From Neorhodopirellula lusitana (lineage in GTDB: Bacteria; Planctomycetota; Planctomycetia; Pirellulales; Pirellulaceae): a stretch of DNA of 64,000 nt. The translations under genes were made by a program, and so were the position numbers. How positions within the stretch are numbered: position 1 is the stretch's first letter; each line of letters begins with the position of its first letter. Below are positions 8,717-17,866 of the stretch, piece after piece. The stretch covers positions 124,001-188,000 of the forward strand of contig NZ_FXUG01000002.1 of the NCBI RefSeq assembly GCF_900182915.1, in the 5' to 3' direction. The notes beneath the pieces are model-generated. The model was not told where the DNA came from. It saw only the letters and a list, made by a program, of their open reading frames with translations, and made no database searches.

Positions 8717-9208
8717 TTACATCTCGTCGATCTGCTCGTTCAGGGTGCAGATGTCGTAGGCATAGCCGATGCCGAACAGTCCGCCGGTCACCAGATACAA
8801 GAGTCCTGTCATCCACTTGCCCATGTAGAATCGGTGGACGCCGAAAATACCCAAGAAGATCAGCAGCACCCAGGCGACGCTGTAGTCTACTTCGTTGGGT
8901 CGATACCGAGACTCCGCTTCGGCTTCCATTGACGGAATCAGGAACAGGTCGATGATCCAGCCGACCAAAAACAGGCCGCCGGTGAAGAACCAAATCGCAC
9001 CGGTGATCGGCTTACCGAAATAAAATCGGTGAGCTCCGGTGAACCCGATCACCCAAAATAGGTACCCAATCAGTGCCGGGTGCGTTGGCTGCCCGGCTGA
9101 ACTGAATTCTCGGTCTTGATGTGGGTACGCTGTGTTCCCGCCGCTGGCATTCCCGCTGTTGGCAGATTCGTTGGCGGCGGGTGATTGGTAGGCTTGGTAG
9201 GTATTCAT
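8717..9208 (-). CDS. Protein with two TM2 domains
   Basis: 163 residues. A polar Ser/Asn-rich N-terminus of about 40 residues is followed by two copies of the TM2 module: GYLFWVIGFTGAHRFYFGKP with its following hydrophobic helix, and LLIFLGIFGVHRFYMGKWMT with its following helix. Each module keeps the family's G-x-H-R-F-Y-(F/M)-G-K turn between two short membrane helices, giving four membrane segments. TM2 proteins are small inner-membrane proteins of unknown biochemical role. The duplication within one chain is the notable point. It is divergent from dnaE2, with about 70 bp between the starts. Confidence 0.9.
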   Translation of the reverse strand: MNTYQAYQSPAANESANSGNASGGNTAYPHQDREFSSAGQPTHPALIGYLFWVIGFTGAHRFYFGKPITGAIWFFTGGLFLVGWIIDLFLIPSMEAEAESRYRPNEVDYSVAWVLLIFLGIFGVHRFYMGKWMTGLLYLVTGGLFGIGYAYDICTLNEQIDEM

Positions 9209-9280
9209 TTCTTATTGATTCGCTCGTGGTCGTGGAATATTGGCAAATAGGATGTTTTTTCTGGGGAATGTTTTCGGTTG

Positions 9281-12200
9281 ATGCGTTACGTCGAACTCCA
9301 TTGTCGCAGTAACTTTTCGTTTCTAGAGGCGGCTTCGCATCCCGACGAGCTGGTCACACGGGCGGCGGAGTTGGGTTATGAAGGCCTCGCCCTGACCGAT
9401 CGTGAGTCCATCGCGGGCGTCGTGCGAGGTCATGCACCTGCCAAAGAAGCCGGTCTGAAGTACATCGTCGGTACGGAAGTGCATCCGCTGGACACGCCTC
9501 CGCTTGTTCTGTGGCCGACCGATCGAGCTGCTTATGGACGAATGTGTCGGCTCCTTTCACTGGGCCGAATGCGGTGCGAAAAAGGGCGCTGTGAACTCCG
9601 TTTAGAAGACATTTCCCAATTTTCACAGGGCATTCTGGCGGGCGTCAACTTGGCAAATCCGTCCACATTGGATGCAAATGCTGGGCCAACGGCACCCACG
9701 AAGCCGGGAATGCACCCTCGCAAGTTTTTGCGGGGACCGTTTAAAGATATCTTCGCCGATCGCGGCTATTTGCTGGCCTCGTTGCACCGCGGGGTCGATG
9801 ATGCTGCCCAGGCGGAATGGTTGCGAGAGACCGCCATCGCGTGCGACGTTCCGTTGTTGGCTTGTGGAGATGTTCGGTATCACACGGCGCAGCGGATCGC
9901 GGTCCATGACTGTGTAACCGCGATTAACAATGGAACCACGATCGATGCGGTCGCGGCGCAGCGTCTTCCCAACAGTCAGCATCACCTGCGAACTCTTCGT
10001 GAAATTGAAGAGGTGTACCATCAGATGCCCGCCGCGATCGCGCGCACGATCGATGTCGCCGACCGGTGTCAGTTCAGTCTCGACGACTTACGGTACGAGT
10101 ATCCCATCGAAACCGCACCGCCGGGCGTCACACCGATCGAGCACCTCAAGCGACTGACCTGGGAAGGTGCAAAGCAACGTTGGCCCGAAGGCGTTTCGCA
10201 ACACGTCATCGATATGTTGCGGCATGAAATCACGCTGATCCAGGAGCTGAAATACGAGGCTTACTTTTTGACCGTTTGGGACTTGGTTCGTTTTGCGAGA
10301 TCCAGAGAAATTCTCTGCCAAGGACGCGGTTCGGCTGCGAACTCGGCGGTGTGTTACTGCTTGGGAATCACCGCGGTGGATCCCACACAAACCGATCTCT
10401 TGTTTGAGCGTTTCATCAGCCGAGAGCGGGGGGAGGCTCCTGATATCGATGTCGATTTTGAACACCAACGTCGTGAAGAGGTGTTGCAGTACCTGTACGA
10501 AAAGTATGGACGCGATCGAGCCGGGATGACGGCAACGGTCACTTGCTACCGAACGAAGAGCGCGGTTCGTGAAGTCGGTAAATCTCTTGGCGTGTCCCCT
10601 GACGTGATCGACTCGGTCGCCAAACTAAGCGGCAGTCACGGTCGCGATACCGAACTGGCGGACCGCTGCCGAGACTCGGGGCTGGATCCCGAGACACCGC
10701 TTGGAAAACTATTTCTCTATCTAACAGAAACGTTGGTTGGTTTTCCTCGCCACTTGTCGCAACACGTCGGCGGGATGGTGATGACCGCTGGCAATTTGTG
10801 CGAACTGTGCGTGACTGAAAACGCGGCCATGCCAGGCCGCACGGTCATCCAGTGGGACAAGGATGATTTGGATGAACTCGGGATCTTAAAAGTCGATGTA
10901 TTGGCCTTGGGGATGCTGTCCGCGATTCGTCGATGCTTTGAATTAGTCCGTGAACATCACAATCGCGAGTTATCGCTTTCGACGATCCCGCCCGATGACA
11001 CCCCGACGTATGACATGATTTGTAAGGCCGATACGATCGGCGTCTTTCAGATTGAAAGTCGGGCGCAAATGAGCATGCTGCCTCGTTTGCGGCCCCGCTG
11101 CTTTTACGACTTGGTGATCGAAGTCGCGATCGTGCGACCCGGTCCGATTCAAGGCAACATGGTGCATCCGTTTTTGGCGGCGCGAGAGGACCCATCAACA
11201 GCCGTGTACCCCAACGAAGCCGTGAAGCGTGTTCTGGAAAAAACACTCGGTGTACCGATCTTCCAAGAACAGGCCATGCGATTGGCCGTTGTCGCGGCCG
11301 GTTTCACACCGGGGGAAGCCGACCAGCTTCGCCGAGCGATGGCGGCTTGGCGGCGACCCGGGGTGATTGATCGCTTCCGCATCAAGTTGCTCGAAGGCAT
11401 GAAAGCGAGCGGCTTGGGTGACGAGTTTGCCGAACATGTCTTTCATCAAATTCGTGGCTTTGGCGAGTATGGATTTCCTGAATCCCACGCGGCCAGTTTC
11501 GCGTTACTGGTTTATGCATCGTGTTACCTAAAACGACATTTTCCAGCTGCGTTTTGTGCGGCGCTGCTTGATAGCCAACCCATGGGCTTTTACGCTCCAT
11601 CCCAATTGGTTTCGGACGCGCGGGCCCATGGCGTGCGAGTGCTTCCGGTTGATGTCAATCACAGCGATGTTCGGACGCGTTTGATGCCGGACGCCAATCG
11701 GTCCGGTCCGGCGATTCGGCTCGGCTTGCAAATGGTTCGAGGGCTTCCGACCACGGTTGCCGACGCGATCTGTCAGTGCCGTAACGAAGGAGGTCCATTT
11801 GCGGATTTGAGCGATTTGACCCATCGAGCGGGGCTCACCCGAAGTGTGATCGCCACACTTGCTGATGCCGACGCGTTGGCGTCAATTGCGCAAGATCGTC
11901 GGGCTGCGGTCTGGCAATCGTTGGCCACCGAGGACGCTTCGACGGAGATGCCGTTGCTGTCGGGGCTGCAGCCTGATTGCAGTGTTCCAGACGAACTGAT
12001 CGCGATGTCCCCAGTGGAAGAGGTTCATCGTGATTACGAAACGACCGGGCTTAGCTTGAAGGCGCATCCGGTGTCCTTCATTCGCGGTGAGCTCGACCTA
12101 TTGCGATGTCGCCCCGCCAAAGATTTGCCTTCAATGCGAGATGGCATTCATGTCCGCGTGGCTGGTCTGGTCTTGATGCGGCAGCGACCAGGCACTTCCA

Positions 12201-12427
12201 AAGGCATCACTTTCGTGACCATCGAAGATGAAACCGGCAGCATGAATTTAGTGATCTTCGCCGCCGTCTGGAAACGCTTTTTCAAGATCGCACGTGTCAG
12301 CAATACATGGCTGGTCGATGGCAAACTTGAGAACCGCAAAGGCGTGATTCATGTGATCGTTGGCCGGATCGAAGACCTCAGCGAAACACTCAACGGCCTC
12401 GAACTAAAAACCCGAGACTTCCGATAG
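9281..12427 (+). CDS. dnaE2: Error-prone DNA polymerase III alpha subunit
   Basis: Replicative-type (C-family) polymerase specialised for damage tolerance and SOS mutagenesis. The N-terminal PHP domain (LHCRSNFSFLEAASHPDELV, then LALTDRESIAGVVRGH) has the degenerate metal ligands usual for DnaE2 rather than DnaE1. The polymerase core shows CQGRGSAANSAVCYCLGI, the catalytic-acid motif PDIDVDFEH and GVPIFQEQAMRLAV. The C-terminus carries the OB-fold (VRVAGLVLMRQRPGTSKGIT). 1048 residues is the normal length. I take ATG 9281; the codon before it is an in-frame TTG. DnaE2 usually works with ImuA/ImuB, and neither is visible in this window, so partners must be elsewhere if present. Confidence 0.95.
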   Translation: MRYVELHCRSNFSFLEAASHPDELVTRAAELGYEGLALTDRESIAGVVRGHAPAKEAGLKYIVGTEVHPLDTPPLVLWPTDRAAYGRMCRLLSLGRMRCEKGRCELRLEDISQFSQGILAGVNLANPSTLDANAGPTAPTKPGMHPRKFLRGPFKDIFADRGYLLASLHRGVDDAAQAEWLRETAIACDVPLLACGDVRYHTAQRIAVHDCVTAINNGTTIDAVAAQRLPNSQHHLRTLREIEEVYHQMPAAIARTIDVADRCQFSLDDLRYEYPIETAPPGVTPIEHLKRLTWEGAKQRWPEGVSQHVIDMLRHEITLIQELKYEAYFLTVWDLVRFARSREILCQGRGSAANSAVCYCLGITAVDPTQTDLLFERFISRERGEAPDIDVDFEHQRREEVLQYLYEKYGRDRAGMTATVTCYRTKSAVREVGKSLGVSPDVIDSVAKLSGSHGRDTELADRCRDSGLDPETPLGKLFLYLTETLVGFPRHLSQHVGGMVMTAGNLCELCVTENAAMPGRTVIQWDKDDLDELGILKVDVLALGMLSAIRRCFELVREHHNRELSLSTIPPDDTPTYDMICKADTIGVFQIESRAQMSMLPRLRPRCFYDLVIEVAIVRPGPIQGNMVHPFLAAREDPSTAVYPNEAVKRVLEKTLGVPIFQEQAMRLAVVAAGFTPGEADQLRRAMAAWRRPGVIDRFRIKLLEGMKASGLGDEFAEHVFHQIRGFGEYGFPESHAASFALLVYASCYLKRHFPAAFCAALLDSQPMGFYAPSQLVSDARAHGVRVLPVDVNHSDVRTRLMPDANRSGPAIRLGLQMVRGLPTTVADAICQCRNEGGPFADLSDLTHRAGLTRSVIATLADADALASIAQDRRAAVWQSLATEDASTEMPLLSGLQPDCSVPDELIAMSPVEEVHRDYETTGLSLKAHPVSFIRGELDLLRCRPAKDLPSMRDGIHVRVAGLVLMRQRPGTSKGITFVTIEDETGSMNLVIFAAVWKRFFKIARVSNTWLVDGKLENRKGVIHVIVGRIEDLSETLNGLELKTRDFR

Positions 12428-12474
12428 AGTCAAACCGGCAACTCTCGCACAAACTCAGTGCTTGCAAAGACCGG

Positions 12475-12498
12475 AGTGGGGAAAGCATCGCTCCCACT
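12475..12498 (+). terminator. Short hairpin downstream of dnaE2
   Basis: AGTGGG pairs with CCCACT across a 12-base loop, 48 bp after the dnaE2 stop. There is no U-run. It resembles the hairpin after the beta-propeller gene in base content and may be a dispersed intergenic element instead of a terminator. Confidence 0.25.
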
Positions 12499-12650
12499 TC
12501 TGGATTCTTGTCGCTATCAGTTGCCATCTCGGACGATGTGCTTTTGACGCAAATTCGGATGTGGGTTGAAGTAAAAACGAAATGCGATTCGCTTAAACTA
12601 TTCAATAAATCTGAATTACTTTACGAGACACTCGATCGCAAATTTTCGAC

Positions 12651-13358
12651 ATGAAAACGTTCACGTTGGTTTTACTGTTCTCCTGCATTGTCGCCGGCAA
12701 CAGCTTCGCTCAAGAAACGGCGAACGAGGACCCCTTTGTATCTCTCAAGCAAGACTTGCAACTGCGCTGGCCAAAGAACCGTTTGATACGGTTCGTGTTC
12801 CATGGCCACTCCGTGCCATCGGGATATGGGCGTGCGGGAGAGGTTCACCGGTATGAATCGTACCCAATGCTGTTTCATCGCAATCTGTGTGAAAAATACA
12901 ATTACGCAACCATCGATCTGGCGATCACCGCCATTGGGGGCGAAAATGCGATTCGCGGCGAAGCGAGATTCCAAGAGGATGTTCTCGCGTTGAAGCCGGA
13001 CGTCGTGTTCATTGACTACTCACTGAATGATCGTTCGTTTGGTCTCGAGAAATCGGCCACAGCCTGGCGTTCGATGATTGAGCAATGCCAAGCCGCAAAC
13101 ATTCCGGTCGTCTTGTTGACCCCCACACCGGACTCCCACGAAGACATTCTCGATAGCTCCACGATTCTTGCTCAACATGCCAAGCAGGTTCGCGAGTTGG
13201 CGAAAGAGTATGAAGTGCCGCTGATCGATTCGTATGCCGCTTTTGGCGAGCGAGTTCGTAACGGAGAGAAGATTGAAACTTATCTTTCACAACCCAATCA
13301 TCCCAACAAAGCGGGCAACAAGATCGTTGCTGAGTTGATTGGTCGCTTGTTTTTCTAA
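12651..13358 (+). CDS. Secreted SGNH/GDSL-type hydrolase
   Basis: 235 residues with a 20-residue signal peptide (LVLLFSCIVAGNSFA). The SGNH blocks are visible. Block I is HGHSVPSGYG (Ser54 nucleophile; GHS replaces the usual GDS), the oxyanion Gly/Asn block is IGGENAIRG, block III is DYSLND, and block V is NHPNKAGN with the catalytic His. Such enzymes deacylate or de-esterify carbohydrates or lipids; the carbohydrate-degrading genes downstream make a polysaccharide esterase likely, but this is inference. It is convergent with the GH5-like gene (72 bp between the stops). Confidence 0.83.
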   Translation: MKTFTLVLLFSCIVAGNSFAQETANEDPFVSLKQDLQLRWPKNRLIRFVFHGHSVPSGYGRAGEVHRYESYPMLFHRNLCEKYNYATIDLAITAIGGENAIRGEARFQEDVLALKPDVVFIDYSLNDRSFGLEKSATAWRSMIEQCQAANIPVVLLTPTPDSHEDILDSSTILAQHAKQVRELAKEYEVPLIDSYAAFGERVRNGEKIETYLSQPNHPNKAGNKIVAELIGRLFF

Positions 13359-13430
13359 ACGCGAAGGTGCGATCAATCGCAATGCGTCAAGGAAGTGATT
13401 GTGATCGCTACGGCGGTGTCAGTGACTGCT

Positions 13431-14387
13431 CTACTGCATCAAACGCTGCACTGTGTCCTGCAAATCGCGAATTTGCTCCGCACCGAATCTGTTGCCTTCA
13501 CCCCAGAAACTGTAGGAGTCGTTGTTGTCCCAACCATGCCAGTGATAGGTCTCTTCGATGTGTTGGCCGTTCTTGATCACCTTGGTCAACGCATCTTCCA
13601 GACCGTCCAGGGCGGCCACGTCTTTGTCGGGACGCCGTGATCTTCGTCGTGGATGGAAACGCTTTAAGTCGGCTCCAAATTCGGTAACAACGATTTTATT
13701 TTCGACGCCCTCGAGGGCACGCTGGATGACTTGCGAGTAGTTCTCCGTCGTTCGTTGACCGTCGGGCAACCAGTTGGGATAGAAGTGGTACGCCAGCGTG
13801 CCGGTCCATCCCGCGTCGGCGACCGACCGCACGTCTTCGGCGTATCCGAGCCCGTCTAGGATACAGCGATCTTGAGGAAGGCCTGCTTTCTCAATGATCG
13901 AATTCATCAAGTCTAGGTATTCGTCGGCACTGTCGTATCCGAACGGTTCGTTAAAGATCTCTAGCTGGATCTCCTTATGTTGTTTGATCCGTTGGTAAAG
14001 CTTCTTCCAAGCAGCGGCGAGCTTATCGACGTCATTGATTCGGCCGTCGCCATGCTCGATTTCGCCCGGTTGATTCGTGTCCCACATGCACACGATGCCA
14101 CGGTTTCCTAACTGGGACATCAGTGCGACGATTCGGTCCAACGCTTTGTCGTCGTTGCACGTCTCGACGTTCACCGGATATCGGAAATTCGTGAAATGGG
14201 CGCTCTTGATTTGAGCGATATCACTGCCGCTGTAGACGTAATCAAAAACGCCCGGCAGAAACGCACCTTGGTTGGAGGACCCGCGTTTGGGAGCGAGATT
14301 CAATCCGCCGCTAAGGCAGACGCTCATTGATTGCAAGACAATGATGCAAAACGCAAGGAGGCGAAGGCGAGATGTTTGGCTAATCAT
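13431..14387 (-). CDS. Secreted GH5-like glycoside hydrolase
   Basis: 318 residues with an N-terminal hydrophobic export signal. The fold is read as a (beta/alpha)8 clan A enzyme: the acid/base Glu is in LEIFNEPFG (Glu147) and the nucleophile Glu in VVTEFGA (Glu236), with the intervening GTLAYHFYPNW strand. These match the cellulase family GH5 arrangement (NEP, then E-F-G). The actual linkage cleaved (beta-1,4 glucan, mannan or other) cannot be read off. Its ATG overlaps the TGA of the upstream GH2-like gene by four bases (ATGA), so it is the translationally coupled last gene of that operon. Confidence 0.82.
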   Translation of the reverse strand: MISQTSRLRLLAFCIIVLQSMSVCLSGGLNLAPKRGSSNQGAFLPGVFDYVYSGSDIAQIKSAHFTNFRYPVNVETCNDDKALDRIVALMSQLGNRGIVCMWDTNQPGEIEHGDGRINDVDKLAAAWKKLYQRIKQHKEIQLEIFNEPFGYDSADEYLDLMNSIIEKAGLPQDRCILDGLGYAEDVRSVADAGWTGTLAYHFYPNWLPDGQRTTENYSQVIQRALEGVENKIVVTEFGADLKRFHPRRRSRRPDKDVAALDGLEDALTKVIKNGQHIEETYHWHGWDNNDSYSFWGEGNRFGAEQIRDLQDTVQRLMQ

Positions 14388-17300
14388 TTGTTGAAGTTCT
14401 CGATAAGTCCCAGTTCATCAACGCGAGTAGTGCGATCGATGAATATAGGGGAAAGTTCAGCAATCGCGCAGTTCTCAGTACCACCCACGTCCGAGATCGC
14501 TTCGAAACGCAGGTGAGACGCGTCGATGGGCGTGTCAAATCGAATCTCGCGTGGTGGTGTTTCTCCTTCGGCGACGGTCGTCCATGACCTTCCGTTCGGG
14601 CTCGTCCGGACCCGGAATCGCCGAATTCGTCCTCGTGTGTTGTCCTGTCGTTGCACGTAGTTCAACCCGGCAATCTGCATGGGTTCGATCATTTCAAAAT
14701 CAACGGCGTATGGATACTGGTTCTTCCCGCCTCGCCAATCGGAATGCCAGATGCTGTTTGGGTCACCGTCGAGCAGGTTGGTCAGCGGGTAATCCGGGTG
14801 GCTGGTTCCATTGCTTAAACTGAGACGGTACGGACGCGATCGAAACAGACTCGCGATCTGTTCATTCGTCATTGTTTGACGTGGTGAAAAATCGGGGCTG
14901 TTGAGGTACGACAAGATGGAGCGTTTTAGCTGCGATGCTGCGATACGTTTTGCCGGTTCGCTTTCAATGTCGAGCGTGCACACCAATAGCGATCCTTCAC
15001 CGACTTGGGATTCCCATAGCGTTGCGGGAAGACTGTTGCGGTTGTATTTGTCGATGAACTGCATGATGGGTTCAAAGTCCGCGCCCAGTTGATCCACGTT
15101 CACTGACGTGGACGTCGCGAGCAACTCCCACCATTGCCAGTCGGTGTGTTGTTCGGTTGGGAATCCGCCGAACAGCGGATGTTCCGCATCGATCACGGTC
15201 CCCAACGACCCTGGCTGGTTTGCAAAATGCAACGGGCTCCAAAATACGGGGATGAAACGTCCATCAAGCGGAGCACGGATTTCTTCCCGCGAGGGCAAGA
15301 AGAGCACACGCTGTCCTTTCGCGAGGGCGTCGAAAAGCTTGTCACCGAAACGACGAATGACGACAACGTCTCCGTTGGATTGCGCTGGACCGACGGGGTA
15401 GACCCAAAAGTTCCAATCGTTTTCCGAATCGTGTCCTTCTACCGATACGGTCACTTTCAGTTGTGAGGCGTCTTGGACTTTGGCGAGTGGAAACACAATT
15501 TCCGCGATGGTGTTTCCATTGCCGATCTCGATGACGTCGAGCGGGATGGTGCGTTCGGCGAGTACGTGACCTCGCTGGTCTTCGATCTTCCAGTGAACAT
15601 TGCCTGTTTTGATTGGTTGGTCGCTGAAGTTCGCGATCTCAACTTTGGCCGTAAACGTTTCGTCGCTGCTCCACGTTCGTTTGGGCATCCGAATCAACGG
15701 AACAACGGGCGAGCAAAAGCGGCGGAATTCAGCCGGTGTGATGCTTCCCTTGGAATCCCAAAACGCGTCGAGCAGTCCGACCGTCGCGGTGCTTTGACCG
15801 GGGAAGTCATGCAGGTCCAGCAATTGAATTCCCGATAGCCCGCGTGTTCGTAACGCACGTTCGACGTCTTCTTTGTAAAGAATGGCGGCCAATTCACCCG
15901 ATCCACGCGTGTACGCCGCGGCATCCTTGAGTCGCCCCTTGTTTCGCAGATCCTGTTGGATCGCTTCGAAGTTCAACGCCCGCAGATTGCCGTCGTATTT
16001 GGGAAGCTCTTCCAAGTTGGGGTAGACGTTGTATTGGCCGACTTCGTGGGTGATCAGTGGGATGTCGAGCGAATCGAGACCCGGTGTGTAGTCGCTGTCG
16101 GTCGTTGGAGGCGTTTGATTGAGGAACCCTTGCCCGCGTACCCAGCCGGTGCGAGTCTTCTGCGAGATAAAAACGTCATCGGCTGGGCCAGGTGATTCAC
16201 CACGCTTCGAAAACGAGTACGAAGTGCTCGTGTAAAGCAAATGAGGCGAGATGCTGCGAAAATGACGGATCATTTCATCAAGATGGCTGTAGTCGCCGGT
16301 TAGCTCATTTCCCATGCTGAAGAAAACGAACGACGGATGGTGCGAGTACTCACGCAGGATCCGCTCGCCTTCTTTGAGCAGATACTCGTCCACGAGAGGT
16401 GACTGCCCCATTTTGAACGTCCAATTAGGCAACTCGACTTGCAGGTAGACGCCATGGCGATCCGCGGCGGCGAAGGCCGCTTCGGGTGGGCACCAAGAAT
16501 GGAAACGCAAATGGTTCAGTCCGTATTCTTTCAGCGTTCGGAAGACCTTGCCCCAACCATAGGTCGTCGATCGATTATCAACACGCGAGGTTTGTTTGTT
16601 TGGTCCACCGGGTGAGTGAGCCGTGATGTCCATCGGCGGATAGCCGGTTTTTGGGAAGATGCAGCACTCCAATGTGCCCCGCATGAACGCGGGCTGATCG
16701 TTAACCAGCAACGCGCGTCCGTCAGTTTCGACATTGCGAAAACCCGTGACGAAGTTTGCGCTCAGCTCGCTTGACGAATCACTTGAGAGGAAGCGTGCCG
16801 TCACTCGGTACAACGCCGGATCGAATTCCGACCACGGAGTTAGCTTTTTATGATCGATTTCGACGATAACTTCACCGGACCGATCGACTTCAATGGTCCA
16901 CGTAGGCACGTCGGAGCGATCCGAGTTCAAGGGTTCGACGTTAACGACGAGTCGTCCTGAACTGGGAACCTGAACGCGTAGTGGTTGCGTTCGGATGGCC
17001 AGCGTCTGGTTGTCGGTTCGATTGAGTTCGATCCTTCCAATGATGCCGTTCCAGATCGTTTGTGTTTCGTCGGTATAGGCGTGTCCCAGAACGCCGATAT
17101 CGACTTTCGGTCGATTGTCGACACGAACGCAAAGCGTGTTCTCTCCCGTTTTCAAGTAGTCGCCGACGGAATAGCGATGGGGCGTCGAAAGCGAGTCTTC
17201 CGAGCCCACCATTTTTCCATTGAGCCAAACGGTTGATTCCCAAATGAGTCGCTCGAGAAGCAAGGTCGCGTTGGACTCCTGCCATCCGTCCTCTAGCGAG

Positions 17301-17623
17301 ATTGTGCGTGTGTACCACGCAGCGCCGACATAGCGAAAATGGGGATGAAGATGCTGGAAAACCTCTTTGGTTAACGCCGGTTCCAATTCCAGCGGTGTGC
17401 CGAGTCCCGCCTCCACCGTTGTGCCGGGTAAACTGATTTCCACACCGTCAACATGATCGAACCACCGTTCGCGTTCACCCACGTCGTTGGGGTCCAAACG
17501 CACTTGCCAGGTCCCGGAGAGGTCAATCGCGAAGGACGATGCTGGAAAGACGCACATGAAGATCAGCGCGTGCAGCAACACGAATGCTCTCGGTGTGCCC
17601 TTTCGAATCTTAGTGGTAAGCAT
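14384..17623 (-). CDS. Secreted GH2-like glycoside hydrolase with C-terminal discoidin-like domain
   Basis: 1079 residues with a signal peptide ending near residue 32. The order is: sugar-binding jelly-roll domain (LSGTWQVRLD to about 200), immunoglobulin-like domain (about 205-300), TIM barrel (about 305-620) and beta-rich region. The C-terminus (about 920-1070) resembles an F5/8 type C (discoidin) module (NLLDGDPNSIWHSDWRGG, then YAVDFEMIEPMQIAGLNYVQ). The GH2 acid/base Glu is in FFSMGNE (Glu440) and the nucleophile Glu in ITHEVGQ (Glu527). GH2 covers beta-galactosidases, glucuronidases, mannosidases and others, so specificity is open. It has the same architecture as the enzyme at 26844-30230. 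It is coupled by ATGA to the GH5-like gene. Confidence 0.87.
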   Translation of the reverse strand: MLTTKIRKGTPRAFVLLHALIFMCVFPASSFAIDLSGTWQVRLDPNDVGERERWFDHVDGVEISLPGTTVEAGLGTPLELEPALTKEVFQHLHPHFRYVGAAWYTRTISLEDGWQESNATLLLERLIWESTVWLNGKMVGSEDSLSTPHRYSVGDYLKTGENTLCVRVDNRPKVDIGVLGHAYTDETQTIWNGIIGRIELNRTDNQTLAIRTQPLRVQVPSSGRLVVNVEPLNSDRSDVPTWTIEVDRSGEVIVEIDHKKLTPWSEFDPALYRVTARFLSSDSSSELSANFVTGFRNVETDGRALLVNDQPAFMRGTLECCIFPKTGYPPMDITAHSPGGPNKQTSRVDNRSTTYGWGKVFRTLKEYGLNHLRFHSWCPPEAAFAAADRHGVYLQVELPNWTFKMGQSPLVDEYLLKEGERILREYSHHPSFVFFSMGNELTGDYSHLDEMIRHFRSISPHLLYTSTSYSFSKRGESPGPADDVFISQKTRTGWVRGQGFLNQTPPTTDSDYTPGLDSLDIPLITHEVGQYNVYPNLEELPKYDGNLRALNFEAIQQDLRNKGRLKDAAAYTRGSGELAAILYKEDVERALRTRGLSGIQLLDLHDFPGQSTATVGLLDAFWDSKGSITPAEFRRFCSPVVPLIRMPKRTWSSDETFTAKVEIANFSDQPIKTGNVHWKIEDQRGHVLAERTIPLDVIEIGNGNTIAEIVFPLAKVQDASQLKVTVSVEGHDSENDWNFWVYPVGPAQSNGDVVVIRRFGDKLFDALAKGQRVLFLPSREEIRAPLDGRFIPVFWSPLHFANQPGSLGTVIDAEHPLFGGFPTEQHTDWQWWELLATSTSVNVDQLGADFEPIMQFIDKYNRNSLPATLWESQVGEGSLLVCTLDIESEPAKRIAASQLKRSILSYLNSPDFSPRQTMTNEQIASLFRSRPYRLSLSNGTSHPDYPLTNLLDGDPNSIWHSDWRGGKNQYPYAVDFEMIEPMQIAGLNYVQRQDNTRGRIRRFRVRTSPNGRSWTTVAEGETPPREIRFDTPIDASHLRFEAISDVGGTENCAIAELSPIFIDRTTRVDELGLIENFNK

Positions 17624-17823
17624 GACTTCTCGCTGCAGGAGTGTTTTCGTGATACAGAAACGGATCGGTGGAATACTTGAGTGACGGTTTGATGGTTTGC
17701 ATCGATAACCTTGCGTTGTCGCAACTGGCGGCCTGTTGAAAATCGCATCGCAGGTAACAGAGACGCTCCGTCGTTCAGTCCGCTAGCTAAAACCGTTGCG
17801 TTCTCAAACGCCTTTAGCCGAAC

Positions 17824-17840
17824 GGCACAGGGGCTGTGCC
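17824..17840. repeat. Perfect 7-bp stem hairpin in intergenic DNA
   Basis: GGCACAG-GGG-CTGTGCC is a perfect inverted repeat. It sits 27 bp beyond the stop of the sugar transporter on the minus strand, so it could act as a terminator, but it lacks a U-run and its GC-rich form suggests a dispersed intergenic repeat. A CCAACAGGCTGCTAG end just next to it includes the transporter's stop codon. Confidence 0.5.
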
Positions 17841-17866
17841 TACTACAATCGAAAACCAACAGGCTG

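Noticed and set aside
8502-17840. A dispersed hairpin family linking the hairpins at 8502, 12475 and 17824
   Set aside because: The three stems differ in sequence beyond GC-richness; with three copies by eye I cannot show a family.
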